A DNA stretch of 64,000 nt from Chloroflexus islandicus (GTDB taxonomy: Bacteria > Chloroflexota > Chloroflexia > Chloroflexales > Chloroflexaceae): positions 1 to 64,000 of the forward strand of contig NZ_LWQS01000035.1 in assembly GCF_001650695.1 (NCBI RefSeq). Direction: 5' to 3'. Positions 22,449 to 32,554 of this stretch are shown one piece after another. The first letter of the stretch is position 1; each line of letters starts with the position of its first letter. The translations under genes were made by a program, and so were the position numbers. Below the pieces are notes generated by a model. It had not been told where the DNA came from, ran no database searches, and was given only the letters and a program-made list of their open reading frames with translations.

Positions 22449-25400
22449 GTGAGAATCGCCGTGCGACAGGCTCTAACTCGACACCGCACATGGGTCGTCC
22501 GCCTTGGGCTGGCGGCCATTTTACTGTTGGCGCTTTATTTCCGCACCCTCAACTTGTTCGGTTGGGACTCCGGCACCGGCCAACATCCCGACGAACGCTT
22601 CTTTACCTACGTCGCCTCAACGGTTCGCCTACCGGATAATCTTGGCGAATTCTACGACTCGAGCCGCTCGCCGCTTAATCCGCGCAGCTACGAACAGTTT
22701 CCGCTCTATGTCTACGGGCCGCTGCCAATTATGTTGACGCGGGTGGTGGCGGTGATGCTCACCCCGCCGGAAGCATTACCGGCGCAGGTGCTCTCGATCG
22801 AAGGGCCGCCACGGGTAGGCGCTGATCCAACGGCGCCGAATGAACGGCGTACTGACTACGGCCCGCCTGTGCCCAACCCCGAATATCATTGGCCGCGCTT
22901 GCTCCCCTTGATGCCGTGGCTTAACCCTGATGGCGTCAATCTGACCAGCTACGGCGAGATTGGGAAGATCGGGCGCGGGCTGGCGGCGCTGTTCGATCTG
23001 GGCAGCGTTCTGCTCGTCTACCTGATCGGGCGCCGGTTGTTTGGCCGGCGGGTTGGGTTGCTCGCCGCGCTGTTTGCCGCGCTCACCGTGATGCACATCC
23101 AGCAGAGCCACTTCTTTGTTGATCCGGCCTTCTCGACCTTTTTTTGCCTGCTGGCGCTGTACTGGACGGTGCGGGCGGCGCAGGGCGGTGGTGTGATTGT
23201 CTATGCTGCGCTGGGCCTTAGCATCGGCGCGGCGATGGCCAACCGGATCACGATGGCGACGATCGGTGGGCTGGCGATTGTCGCGGCGCTGATTGCCGCC
23301 CAACGCGCGCTGCGCGGGCAGCCGTGGCCAGCCGTCTTTGATCGCTTCGTCCGCCGCGAGATTTGGCTGCTGATCGTGGCCGGCACGCTCACCATCGTGA
23401 CCTTCCGCACCCTTGCCCCCGACTCGTTCATCGGCTCGCGCGCTGATTCGCCGCTGATCGATGGGCCTTCGATCTTGCACGGCGCTGGCTTCTTTGATGT
23501 TAGGTTTGACCCGCGTTTTCGCGAAAATCTCACCACCGTGCGCGCGTTGGTGACGGGTGAATACGACTTCCCTCCCGGCCAGCAATGGGTAGGCCGTCCA
23601 GCCTACCTCTTCCCATGGATCAATATGGTGCTATGGGGGATGGGGCCACTGTTAGGGCTGGCGGCGTGGGGAGGCTGGCTGCTCTTTGCTGCCCGCTATG
23701 CCCGGCGCGGCTGGCAGTGGGCGCTTCAACCGTCACCTGTCGTTGGCCGGCCATGGCATCCGGCGTGGGTGTTGTGGGTCTGGGTCGCGTTCTACTTTGC
23801 GTGGCAAGGCGGCCAGTTTGCGATCACGATGCGCTACCTGTTGCCGATCTACGGCGCATTAACCGTGCTGGCGGCATGGGCGCTGATCACGGCAGCGCGC
23901 TGGGCGCGGCGCTGGTTGTATGCCAACCCGCTGGCCCTACGACGCACAGGGTTGTGGCCAGCATGGCGCGTGTGGTTGGGTCGCGGGTTGGCATGGGCGG
24001 CCCGGCTGGCGCTGCCAGCGGTGCTGATCGCGACCGCAGCTTGGGCCTACGCCTTCTCGCGCATCTATACCGTCCCCCACTCGCGGGTGCAAGCGGCCCA
24101 ATGGCTGGCCGAGCACGCTTCACCCGGCAGTTATGTCATTTCAGAACGGTGGGACGATCCGCTGCCATTGCAAACAACCACTATGGCGGCGTGGAATATC
24201 ACCTTCTTCGGCATCGACTCGTCGCCGTACGCCGAAGATGAGCCGGCTAAGTATTTTGGCAGCGGCGGCGAACCCGGCTTGCTCGATCAGCTCGACCGGG
24301 CCGATTACATTACCCTGACCAGCAACCGCGTTTACGATAGCACCTCGCGCTTGCGCATGCGCTACCCGGCGCTGATGCGGTATTACCACAGCTTGTTTAC
24401 CGGCGAGCTAGGCTTTGAGCTCGCGGCAGAGATCACGTCCTACCCAACGATCCTTGGCATTCGCATTCCCGATTGGATGGCCGAAGAGGCATTTAGCGTC
24501 TACGACCATCCACGGGTATTGATCTTCCGTAAGACGCCATTGTACAGCCGCGAACGGGCCGAACGCCTCATTACCAACGATGTCGAATGGGGTGAGGTCT
24601 ACAAATCGCCGCTGCAGATTGCCGATCGCAACCCGACCGCCCTCCGCCTCACTGAGAGCGTCTGGCCGCAGTACGCTGCCGGTGGCGAGTGGTGGTCGTG
24701 GTTGGGAACGAACCCGTTCTCGCCGCTGCTCTGGGTGCTCTGGCTCGAGGCGCTGGGGCTGGCGGTGTTTGCCGTGATTGGGCCGCGCCTGCGCGGGTTG
24801 CCCGACCGTGGCTTTACGCTGGCCAAAATCGTTGGCCTGTTGCTGGTGGCATACCTTGCATGGCTGGCCGGCAGCCTGCGCCTTGCCCCCTTTGCGCCAG
24901 CCACCCTTTGGACGATCGGGTTGATCGGGTTGGGGATAGGAGCAGTGGTTGGCTGGCGCACTCGCGAGTCGCTGCGCCAACTCTGGCAAGAGCGTTCTAC
25001 GGCGCTGTTCGTAGCTGAATTGCTCTTCATCGGGTTTCTGTTGCTCGGCCTCACCCTGCGCTGGTTCAACCCTGACCTGTGGCATCCGGCCCGCGGCGGC
25101 GAAAAGCCGATGGATTTCGCCTACCTCAATGCAGTCTTGCGCAGCGCAGCCTTCCCGCCGCTCGACCCATGGCACGCCGGCGGCTATATCAACTACTACT
25201 ACTTCGGGTTTGTGCTAGTGGGCGCGCTAATCCACCTCAGCGGGATTGCGCCGGCGGTCGGCTACAACCTTGGGGTGGCGACGATCTTTGCCCTTACCGC
25301 CTTCGGCGCCTTCGGCATCGTCTATAACCTGCTCGCCGCGCGCGCGCCATCACCACGCCGCGAACGGGCGGCGCTGGTGGCCGGTGCGCTTGCTCCCGGC

Positions 25401-28400
25401 TTGATGCTCCTGCTCGGCAATTTGGCGCAGGCTGGCTGGTTCCTCAACGGGTATGCCGCCGAGCAAGCGGCTAAAGGGCGCTACGAGTGGGCCTTCTGGG
25501 ATGCAACCCGGATTACGCCGGGCACGATCAACGAGGTGCCCTTCTTTACCTTCCTGTTTGCCGACCTGCATGCGCACATGATCGTTATGCCGCTCAGCCT
25601 TGCCGCGCTCGGTCTGGCGCTGGCATGGATGCGCAAGGGCGCGGCGCGGCAATGGTGGCTGATCGGGCTGCTGGGGTTGGTGGCGGGCGCGATTCGGGCC
25701 ACCAACACATGGGATTACCCCACCTTTGTTGGGTTGGCAGGGCTGATGCTCGCGTTGGCCACTGGACGGCGCTGGCGGCGGGCGGGGAGCGGCTGGCCGG
25801 CGACGGTCGCGGCGGCGCTGGCCGTGGCGATCACCCCAGCGCTGCTCGGCAATCTGTTCTTTGCGCCGTTTATCGCCAACTTCGCCACCGAATCGAGCGG
25901 GATTGACCTCTGGCGCGGGCCGGGCCTGACCCTGCTTGAGACCATCGTAGCCGCTGAACGCACCACGACCGGCCAACTGCTGCAAATTGGCGGTCATTGG
26001 CTGGCGATGTGGCTAGCTATGATCGGGTTGTGGGCATGGCGGCGCGGGATCAATCTGCTAATCGTGATGGGGCCGCTGGCAGTGCTGCTGGTGGCATGGG
26101 CGCTCAATTGGCCGGCCATTATCCCGCTCCTAACAGTGCTGGGAGTAGCTGGCTGGATCGGATGGAACCTGCGCGCTCACCCGCTGACAACTCTCGTTCC
26201 GGTGTTGTTCGCCTTTGGCGGGATCGGGTTGTGGGCCATGGTTGAGGTGATCGTCGTGCGCGGCGATGTGGGCCGTATGAACACCGTCTTTAAGTTTGGC
26301 CTGCATGCGTGGATGTTGCTGGCGTTGGCGACGGCGGCATCCCTCCCGTGGCTGTGGGCAGCAACGGGCCGGCTATCGCGCCAGACGGGCTGGACGGTGC
26401 GGGCCATAGTGGGAGTGTTGCTCGCAGCCGGGTTAGTTTACCCCATCACTGCTACACCGGCCCGTGTCGCCGACCGCTGGGATCCAGCGGCGCCGCGTAC
26501 CCTCGACGGCATGGCCTTCTTTGCCAACATCACGGCGGCCCGCGCCGGCTCTGCCTACTCGCTCGATGAAGATGCGGCGGCAATCGATTGGCTGCGCCGC
26601 AATGCGCGCGGCACGCCGATCATCCTCGAAGCCCACCAACCCTCATACCAGTGGGCCGGGCGGATCGCCACCTTCACCGGTATGCCCACTCTGCTCGGCT
26701 GGGAATGGCACCAGATTCAGCAGCGCAGCGCGGTCAACGCTGGGCCGGTGATCAACTACCGCAAGCAGATCATCGCTACTATCTACAACACGCCTGATCC
26801 CGACACCGCGTTGGCGGCGCTCCGGCGCTACGGCGTTGAATACATCTACGTTGGCGGCGTTGAACGGCAACTCTACAGCGCCGAAGGGCTGGCCAAGTTC
26901 GCCACGCTGGTGAACCGCGGCGACGCCGATCTTGTCTTCCGGCACGGCGAGAGCGTGATCTACCGGCTGCGCGCTCCCGGCCAGCCGCGCATGCTCACCA
27001 ACGACCTGCCGATCCGCCCGCCGAGCGCGCGCACCATTCCGGAGCTCGAATTGACGAAACCGGTGCAAGAGTTGCCGGCGACGGGCCGGCTGGGTTGGAA
27101 TACGCTGCTGAGCGAACAGCAATGGCTAGCGGTCGCGGCATGGTTACTGGTCTGGTATCTGATCGCCGGCCTTGGCGCGTTGCCGGCGTATGTCGCGCTC
27201 GGTCGGGCCGGGCTGGCATGGGCGCGCCCGGTGGGGTTGATCATGCTCGGCTACGCGATCTGGCTCCCTACCAGTTTGGGCCTCTGGCGCTACGATGCAG
27301 TGGGGGTGATAGGCGGGCTAGCGGTGATGAGCGGCATCACCATCGCGCTGTGGTTCCGCGGGGCACGGCCCGATCGCGCCGCATGGCGCACGCTCATCCC
27401 CGGCGAAGCGATCTTTCTGGCCGGTTTTATCGCAATGGCGATCATCCGCGCGCTCAACCCTGACCTGTGGCATCCGGTGTGGGGCGGCGAAAAACCGATG
27501 GAGCAGGGCTTCCTCAACGCCATCTTGCGCAGTCCGGTCATGCCGCCCTACGACCCGTTCTACAGCAACGGCTACATCAACTACTACTATTACGGTCTCT
27601 ATCTGATGTCGCTGCCGATCAAGCTGCTCGGTCTCGATCCAGCAATCGGCTTCAATCTGGCGCTGGCCACCCTCTTTGGCATGGTGCTGGCGGGCGCGTA
27701 TGAACTGGGGGCACGGCTAGGCGGGCGGCGGCGGTACGGGGTGGTGGCGCTGGCCCTGATTGGGCTGGCCGGCAACCTCACCAGCCTGATCGCGGCGGGA
27801 TGGTCGCAAGGAGCTAACGGTTTGCGCTTGCTGCTCAGCGGCAATGCCAGTCTGCTCGGCGACTGGTTTGTCGGGCCGAGCCGGGTCATTCCGTACACGA
27901 TCAACGAGTTTCCGCTGTTTAGCTTCCTCTATGCCGACCTGCATCCGCACCTGATCGCGTTACCGCTCTCGCTGCTAGCGATTGCCTGCGCGTGGCAATT
28001 GATCTTCGGCAAGGGGCGCACGATCTGGGCGCTGAGCGCGCTCGTCCTCGGCACACTGGCCGTCACCAACTCGTGGGATTTCCCGACTTACGGGTTGCTG
28101 GCCGGGATCGCGATCATTGCCGGCGCGGTGCGGCGGGCCGGCTGGCGCTGGCCGGCGATCACACTGGCCGCGGCGAAAGCGGTTGGGTTAGGGATCGGAT
28201 CGCTCGCCCTCTTTGCACCGTTCTTCGACCGTTATTGGCCGATGGTTGGCGGGATCGGGCTGGTGACGCGCCACGTGACTCTGCCACTTGACTACATCTT
28301 GCTCTATGGCCTGCCGCTGACCATCGTCACGCCGGTCATCCTCGGTGCGACGCTGCAACGCTGGCGCCGGCATCTACCGGCACGGTCGTGGGCGCTGTTG

Positions 28401-29945
28401 CTGAGCGGCATTGGGATTGTGCTTATCATCAGTGCGGCGCTGCCCGAATGGGCACTGCGGATCGGCCTGTTTGCGCTGCTGGCGATGACGACCCTGCTGC
28501 TGGCGCGGCGAGCCGCCGGCGCGCCGGCATGGTACGCGCTGCTGCTGGCATGGCTGGCATGGGCCATCTCGCTCGGCGTCGAAGTGGTGTATATCCGCGA
28601 TCATCTCGATGGCAGCGACTGGTACCGGATGAATACCGTCTTCAAGTTTGGCCTGCACGTTTGGGTGCTGCTAGGGCTCGCCGCCGCCGGTCTCTTGCCG
28701 CGTATGCTCGCGTGGCTCAACCAGCGCGGCGGCCAGCCGGCAACTGCGGTAGCACTCGCCGTTATTGCCATTCCGGCATTGATCGCAGCTAGCTACCTGC
28801 CGGTGGCCGTGCCTTCGCGCATCGCAACCCGCTTCCCAATCGACACCGGCCCCACCCTCGACGGCATGGCGTTTATGGAACAAGCCAGCTTCACGTATGA
28901 CTGCACCGCCTTTGGCGGCTGCGCGCCAGATACCGCGATGGTGCAAGTCGATCTGCGCGGCGACGCCGCCGCGATTCGCTGGCTCAACCAGCAGATCAAT
29001 GGTACCCCGATAGTCGCCCAATCAAGCCTCTGGTTCTACCGCGCCTACGGCATCCGGGTGGCTGCCGCCACTGGCCTGCCCACCGTGATCAGCGCACTCC
29101 ACGCCGATGAACAACGCGATCCGGCAGTCACCAGCCGGCGGGTGCGCGATATCGAGACCTTCTTTACCACTGACGATCCCGAAACCGCGCTGCGCATTCT
29201 CGCTCGCTACAATGTGGATTATGTCTACATTGGCGGTGTTGAGCGGGCCTTCTACCCGCAGGGCATGGCCAAATTCACCGTCTTGCGCGACCGCTACCTG
29301 CGTCCGGTCTACGAGCACGATGGCGTCGCGATCTATCAAGTGCGGCCCTTGCCTGACAGCTACCGGCTGTTGCGCGCCGAAACGCCGCCGGCTGCCCAAC
29401 CGCCGCCATCACCCCCGCCACCCACTGAACCGGCGGTCGATCTGTCAGAGCTTGAAGCTGCCGTTGCTGCCCAACCAACCAACGCGCAGCTCGCTTTTGG
29501 GTTGGCCGATGCCTATCGCCGGCAGGGTCGCTTGTTCGAGGCAGCGCAGATTTTGGCCACCGCCGCCGCCGCTAACCCCAACGATGTGGGTCTGCACCAC
29601 CTCTGGGGCGACATTTTGGCCGACGCGGGTCGATACGATGAAGCTGAGCAGGCGTATCTCGCCGCTGCCCAAGCCAGCCCCACCGCCGGCAACTACAACA
29701 AGCTGGCAACAGCGCTGATCGATTGGGGCAGGCTAGATAAGGCTGAGATTGCGCTGGGCCAAGCGATGAGCATTGATCCCGTGCTGCCTGAACCCTACTT
29801 CCAACTAGCCCGCCTCTTCCTGCTGCGAAACCAGCCTGCGCTGGCCCAAGACGCCCTCCAGCGCTACCTCCAACTCGCGCCTGACGGTCCATTGGCTGGC
29901 GAAGCGCAGCGCATGCTGGCGAACCTGAGCGGAGGGCAACCATGA
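22449..29945 (+). CDS. Giant membrane protein: GT-C mannosyltransferase-like + two YYY (DUF2298) domains + TPR
   Basis: A 2498-aa protein from GTG 22449. Residues ~1-800 form a GT-C/PMT-like module, with the characteristic D-E in the first outer loop (G-Q-H-P-D-E-R-F-F, residues 44-52) and about ten helices. Two YYY domains follow, near 850-1500 and 1640-2290. Each carries N-P-D-L-W-H-P, G-E-K-P-M, G-Y-I-N-Y-Y-Y, F-A-D-L-H-A-H or Y-A-D-L-H-P-H, N-T-W-D-Y-P or N-S-W-D-F-P, R-M-N-T-V-F-K-F-G-L-H, and a terminal V-E-Y-I-Y-V-G-G-V-E-R-like motif. The last ~170 residues are TPR repeats after a proline-rich linker. YYY proteins are known only by family (Chloroflexota and archaea); a polyprenyl-phosphate-sugar transferase role is inferred from the GT-C module. 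It overlaps the next gene by ATGA. Confidence 0.85.
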   Translation: MRIAVRQALTRHRTWVVRLGLAAILLLALYFRTLNLFGWDSGTGQHPDERFFTYVASTVRLPDNLGEFYDSSRSPLNPRSYEQFPLYVYGPLPIMLTRVVAVMLTPPEALPAQVLSIEGPPRVGADPTAPNERRTDYGPPVPNPEYHWPRLLPLMPWLNPDGVNLTSYGEIGKIGRGLAALFDLGSVLLVYLIGRRLFGRRVGLLAALFAALTVMHIQQSHFFVDPAFSTFFCLLALYWTVRAAQGGGVIVYAALGLSIGAAMANRITMATIGGLAIVAALIAAQRALRGQPWPAVFDRFVRREIWLLIVAGTLTIVTFRTLAPDSFIGSRADSPLIDGPSILHGAGFFDVRFDPRFRENLTTVRALVTGEYDFPPGQQWVGRPAYLFPWINMVLWGMGPLLGLAAWGGWLLFAARYARRGWQWALQPSPVVGRPWHPAWVLWVWVAFYFAWQGGQFAITMRYLLPIYGALTVLAAWALITAARWARRWLYANPLALRRTGLWPAWRVWLGRGLAWAARLALPAVLIATAAWAYAFSRIYTVPHSRVQAAQWLAEHASPGSYVISERWDDPLPLQTTTMAAWNITFFGIDSSPYAEDEPAKYFGSGGEPGLLDQLDRADYITLTSNRVYDSTSRLRMRYPALMRYYHSLFTGELGFELAAEITSYPTILGIRIPDWMAEEAFSVYDHPRVLIFRKTPLYSRERAERLITNDVEWGEVYKSPLQIADRNPTALRLTESVWPQYAAGGEWWSWLGTNPFSPLLWVLWLEALGLAVFAVIGPRLRGLPDRGFTLAKIVGLLLVAYLAWLAGSLRLAPFAPATLWTIGLIGLGIGAVVGWRTRESLRQLWQERSTALFVAELLFIGFLLLGLTLRWFNPDLWHPARGGEKPMDFAYLNAVLRSAAFPPLDPWHAGGYINYYYFGFVLVGALIHLSGIAPAVGYNLGVATIFALTAFGAFGIVYNLLAARAPSPRRERAALVAGALAPGLMLLLGNLAQAGWFLNGYAAEQAAKGRYEWAFWDATRITPGTINEVPFFTFLFADLHAHMIVMPLSLAALGLALAWMRKGAARQWWLIGLLGLVAGAIRATNTWDYPTFVGLAGLMLALATGRRWRRAGSGWPATVAAALAVAITPALLGNLFFAPFIANFATESSGIDLWRGPGLTLLETIVAAERTTTGQLLQIGGHWLAMWLAMIGLWAWRRGINLLIVMGPLAVLLVAWALNWPAIIPLLTVLGVAGWIGWNLRAHPLTTLVPVLFAFGGIGLWAMVEVIVVRGDVGRMNTVFKFGLHAWMLLALATAASLPWLWAATGRLSRQTGWTVRAIVGVLLAAGLVYPITATPARVADRWDPAAPRTLDGMAFFANITAARAGSAYSLDEDAAAIDWLRRNARGTPIILEAHQPSYQWAGRIATFTGMPTLLGWEWHQIQQRSAVNAGPVINYRKQIIATIYNTPDPDTALAALRRYGVEYIYVGGVERQLYSAEGLAKFATLVNRGDADLVFRHGESVIYRLRAPGQPRMLTNDLPIRPPSARTIPELELTKPVQELPATGRLGWNTLLSEQQWLAVAAWLLVWYLIAGLGALPAYVALGRAGLAWARPVGLIMLGYAIWLPTSLGLWRYDAVGVIGGLAVMSGITIALWFRGARPDRAAWRTLIPGEAIFLAGFIAMAIIRALNPDLWHPVWGGEKPMEQGFLNAILRSPVMPPYDPFYSNGYINYYYYGLYLMSLPIKLLGLDPAIGFNLALATLFGMVLAGAYELGARLGGRRRYGVVALALIGLAGNLTSLIAAGWSQGANGLRLLLSGNASLLGDWFVGPSRVIPYTINEFPLFSFLYADLHPHLIALPLSLLAIACAWQLIFGKGRTIWALSALVLGTLAVTNSWDFPTYGLLAGIAIIAGAVRRAGWRWPAITLAAAKAVGLGIGSLALFAPFFDRYWPMVGGIGLVTRHVTLPLDYILLYGLPLTIVTPVILGATLQRWRRHLPARSWALLLSGIGIVLIISAALPEWALRIGLFALLAMTTLLLARRAAGAPAWYALLLAWLAWAISLGVEVVYIRDHLDGSDWYRMNTVFKFGLHVWVLLGLAAAGLLPRMLAWLNQRGGQPATAVALAVIAIPALIAASYLPVAVPSRIATRFPIDTGPTLDGMAFMEQASFTYDCTAFGGCAPDTAMVQVDLRGDAAAIRWLNQQINGTPIVAQSSLWFYRAYGIRVAAATGLPTVISALHADEQRDPAVTSRRVRDIETFFTTDDPETALRILARYNVDYVYIGGVERAFYPQGMAKFTVLRDRYLRPVYEHDGVAIYQVRPLPDSYRLLRAETPPAAQPPPSPPPPTEPAVDLSELEAAVAAQPTNAQLAFGLADAYRRQGRLFEAAQILATAAAANPNDVGLHHLWGDILADAGRYDEAEQAYLAAAQASPTAGNYNKLATALIDWGRLDKAEIALGQAMSIDPVLPEPYFQLARLFLLRNQPALAQDALQRYLQLAPDGPLAGEAQRMLANLSGGQP

Positions 29946-32413
29946 ACACGGTTGCCGGCGAGGTCTTGCTCTGGTGGGTGATCGGTTTTATCTTCGCGCT
30001 GGCGGGTTGGCCAGCAGCCGTGCGTCTCTTCGGCCATTTGCCGGGTGCCGGCGCAGCCTTCGCCCGCCCGTTGGGGTTGCTGCTCACCGGCTTTCTGGCA
30101 TGGCTGTTGGCGATGTTGGGCCTAGGCCGCTTTGAAACGCCGCTGCTCGTCATCTGTCTCGCGATCATTGCCGGCAGCGGCTGGCTCTGGCTTTGGCGCA
30201 GCGACCAACAACGGCTGCCGCCGCTTGGCCCGGCGCTGGCCGGCGAAGCGATCTTTCTCGCCACCTTGCTCGGCGTGGTCTGGCTCCGCGCCCACGACCC
30301 CACCCCATGGGGCACCGAACGCCCTATGGACTTCGCCTTCTTCAACGCGATCCAGCGCAGCGGCTTCTTCCCGCCTAACGACCCGTGGTTATCTGGCTAC
30401 AGCATCAACTACTACTACTTCGGCTACCTGCTCATGGCCATCCCGGCTATGCTTAGCGGCTTGCCGCCGGCAACTGCCTACAACCTTGCGCTAGCCCTGC
30501 TGGCCGCGATGACCGCGCAAGGTGCGTTTGGCGTGATCAATGCGCTACTCGGTTTGCTGCGCCGGCCGCCGCCGGCAGTGATCCGCGGAGCGCTGGGTGT
30601 GCTTGGCGCTGTGATGATATTGTTAGCCGGCAATCAATCTGGCGCGATCCAAGTGATCGTTGGCGACGAACGGGCAGTGGCGCTCGATGACCGCCAGCTC
30701 CTTGCCGCGCTTGGGCAGGCCCTACGCGGCGAGACCTTCATCACCCTGCCTTCCCCAGCCCAAACCGCAACGTACGATTTTGGCACGGTTGACGGGTGGC
30801 GGCGGGCCGATAAGTGGAACGACTTCAACTGGTGGTGGCCATCGCGCTCGCTCTGGGACAGCTATCGCGTCGCTGGCGATCCGCCGCGCCGCGAGCAGCG
30901 CTACACCATCACCGAGTTTCCCTTCTTCAGTTTTCGCCTCGGCGACATGCACCCGCACGTGATGGCACTGCCCTTCACGACGCTGGCAATTGGGTTGGCG
31001 CTGGCGGTCGCGGCGCAAAGCAGCTCCGCTGCCCTGCCGAGCGATGGCGCACTCTTTCCCGCCGGACGATCCGGCTGGCTGCTGCGCGCGTTGCATGGGA
31101 TGATCCTCGGCAGTTTGTACGCGATCAACAGTTGGGATCTACCCACCTACCTGCTGCTCTACTGGGGAGGATTGGCGCTGGCCTGCCGGCGTGACGGCGC
31201 TGCGTTGCCGTGGCGGGTATGGCTGCGCGAAGCCGTGATCGTGGCGGTGCTGGCCTTTGCCCTCTTTCTGCCGTTTCACCTCACCTTTCGCTCGCCAGTG
31301 GGAGGGGCGACGCCATGGATCGATCTGCCACTCCTTAGCCGGCTAACTAGTATTATCGGTGTCTACCTTGGTGAACGTAGCGGCTGGCACGAGTTTGTGA
31401 TCATCTTTGGCCTAATGGCGCTGCCGATCATCGCCGGCAGCTATCTCTATCGCTCACCAGAGAACGAATCATTAGCCGGCTTAGCAATGCCGCGCTGGGC
31501 GCCGTGGCTGCCGCTCATCCTTTTCACCGCCGGATTGCTGATCGGCTTTCCATGGCTGGGACTGGCCGGGTTGGCGCTGTGGCTGGGTTGGCGGGCGCTC
31601 AACGCTGCCGAACCCGGTTTCCGCTTTGGGTTGCTGCTCGCAGCGTTGGGCAGCGCCATCTTGTTCGGGGTTGAGATCATCTACATTCGTGACGTGTTCG
31701 AGGGCCTGTCGGCCCGCATGAACACGGTCTTCAAGTTTTACTATCAGGTCTGGTTAATCTGGGGCGTGCTGGCCCCGGTGGGGTTGTGGTGGGTGTGGGC
31801 GCAAGCGACGGGCTGGCGACGGCTAGCGGCGAGCCTGATCAGCGCCGGCACGGCCCTCTTGCTGGCTGGCGCGCTGGTGTACCCCATCATTGTCACCCGC
31901 GACATCAGCCGCGGGCCGTTGCGTGGCCTCAATGGCTACACCCCGCGCGAGCAAACCGCCGCCGGCGTGGCCTCGCTGGCGTGGCTGCGCTACAACGTGC
32001 CGGCGGGCAGCGTCGTGCTCGAAGCGGCGGCAGTAGAGAACGAGGCAGCGGTTGCCGCCGGCAGCGAACCAGCGCGTTGCGGTGGCTCGTACAACTGGCA
32101 AGGCTTCGGTGGGGTGTCGGCGGCCAGCGGGCATGCCACCGTGCTGGGGTGGGTGGGCCACGAAATGCAATGGCGCGGCGGCGACCCGGTGGCGCTGGCC
32201 GAACTCGGCCCGCGTTGCCTCGCCGTTGATGCCATTTACCGCAGTGGCGATCCGGCCCGCATCCGCTCGCTTATCGACCAATACGGTATTGATTACATCT
32301 ACGTCGGTGCGCTTGAACGCGAGCGTTACCCCGCCGAACGGCTGGCGGCGCTAGCGCAGGTGGGTGAGGTGGTCTTTGCCCAAGACGAAGTGGTTATCTA
32401 CCGGGTGCGGTAG
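29942..32413 (+). CDS. YYY (DUF2298) domain membrane protein, third copy
   Basis: An 823-aa polytopic membrane protein holding a single YYY domain. The same landmarks appear in order: T-E-R-P-M-D-F-A near residue 122, Y-S-I-N-Y-Y-Y-F-G-Y near 155, F-R-L-G-D-M-H-P-H near 330, N-S-W-D-L-P-T-Y near 395, R-M-N-T-V-F-K-F near 590, and I-D-Y-I-Y-V-G-A-L-E-R near 782. It lacks the N-terminal GT-C module and TPR tail of the upstream protein. ATGA overlap with that gene suggests the two are made together and may act in one complex. Substrate unknown. Confidence 0.85.
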   Translation: MNTVAGEVLLWWVIGFIFALAGWPAAVRLFGHLPGAGAAFARPLGLLLTGFLAWLLAMLGLGRFETPLLVICLAIIAGSGWLWLWRSDQQRLPPLGPALAGEAIFLATLLGVVWLRAHDPTPWGTERPMDFAFFNAIQRSGFFPPNDPWLSGYSINYYYFGYLLMAIPAMLSGLPPATAYNLALALLAAMTAQGAFGVINALLGLLRRPPPAVIRGALGVLGAVMILLAGNQSGAIQVIVGDERAVALDDRQLLAALGQALRGETFITLPSPAQTATYDFGTVDGWRRADKWNDFNWWWPSRSLWDSYRVAGDPPRREQRYTITEFPFFSFRLGDMHPHVMALPFTTLAIGLALAVAAQSSSAALPSDGALFPAGRSGWLLRALHGMILGSLYAINSWDLPTYLLLYWGGLALACRRDGAALPWRVWLREAVIVAVLAFALFLPFHLTFRSPVGGATPWIDLPLLSRLTSIIGVYLGERSGWHEFVIIFGLMALPIIAGSYLYRSPENESLAGLAMPRWAPWLPLILFTAGLLIGFPWLGLAGLALWLGWRALNAAEPGFRFGLLLAALGSAILFGVEIIYIRDVFEGLSARMNTVFKFYYQVWLIWGVLAPVGLWWVWAQATGWRRLAASLISAGTALLLAGALVYPIIVTRDISRGPLRGLNGYTPREQTAAGVASLAWLRYNVPAGSVVLEAAAVENEAAVAAGSEPARCGGSYNWQGFGGVSAASGHATVLGWVGHEMQWRGGDPVALAELGPRCLAVDAIYRSGDPARIRSLIDQYGIDYIYVGALERERYPAERLAALAQVGEVVFAQDEVVIYRVR

Positions 32414-32515
32414 GTTAGCCCCGCCGCATGCGCGTCACCTCAGCGTCCGTGGCGGTTCCGCGTTTCCCTTGCCATTCCCGCTGCTCCACCCTACCGCCAA
32501 TCGGCAAACTGAGGG

Positions 32516-32543
32516 TATACTACATCTGTAACGTGTTACAGAT
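32516..32543 (+). promoter_or_regulatory. -10 element and operator-like dyad of the CrtO-like gene
   Basis: TATACT at 32516-32521 with no good -35. Three bases on, ATCTGTAAC-GT-GTTACAGAT (32524-32543) is a 9-bp inverted repeat with a 2-bp spacer, placed over the likely transcription start. The RNA would also carry AGAGGGA as ribosome binding site just before the ATG. Confidence 0.6.
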
Positions 32544-32554
32544 AGAGGGAACCC

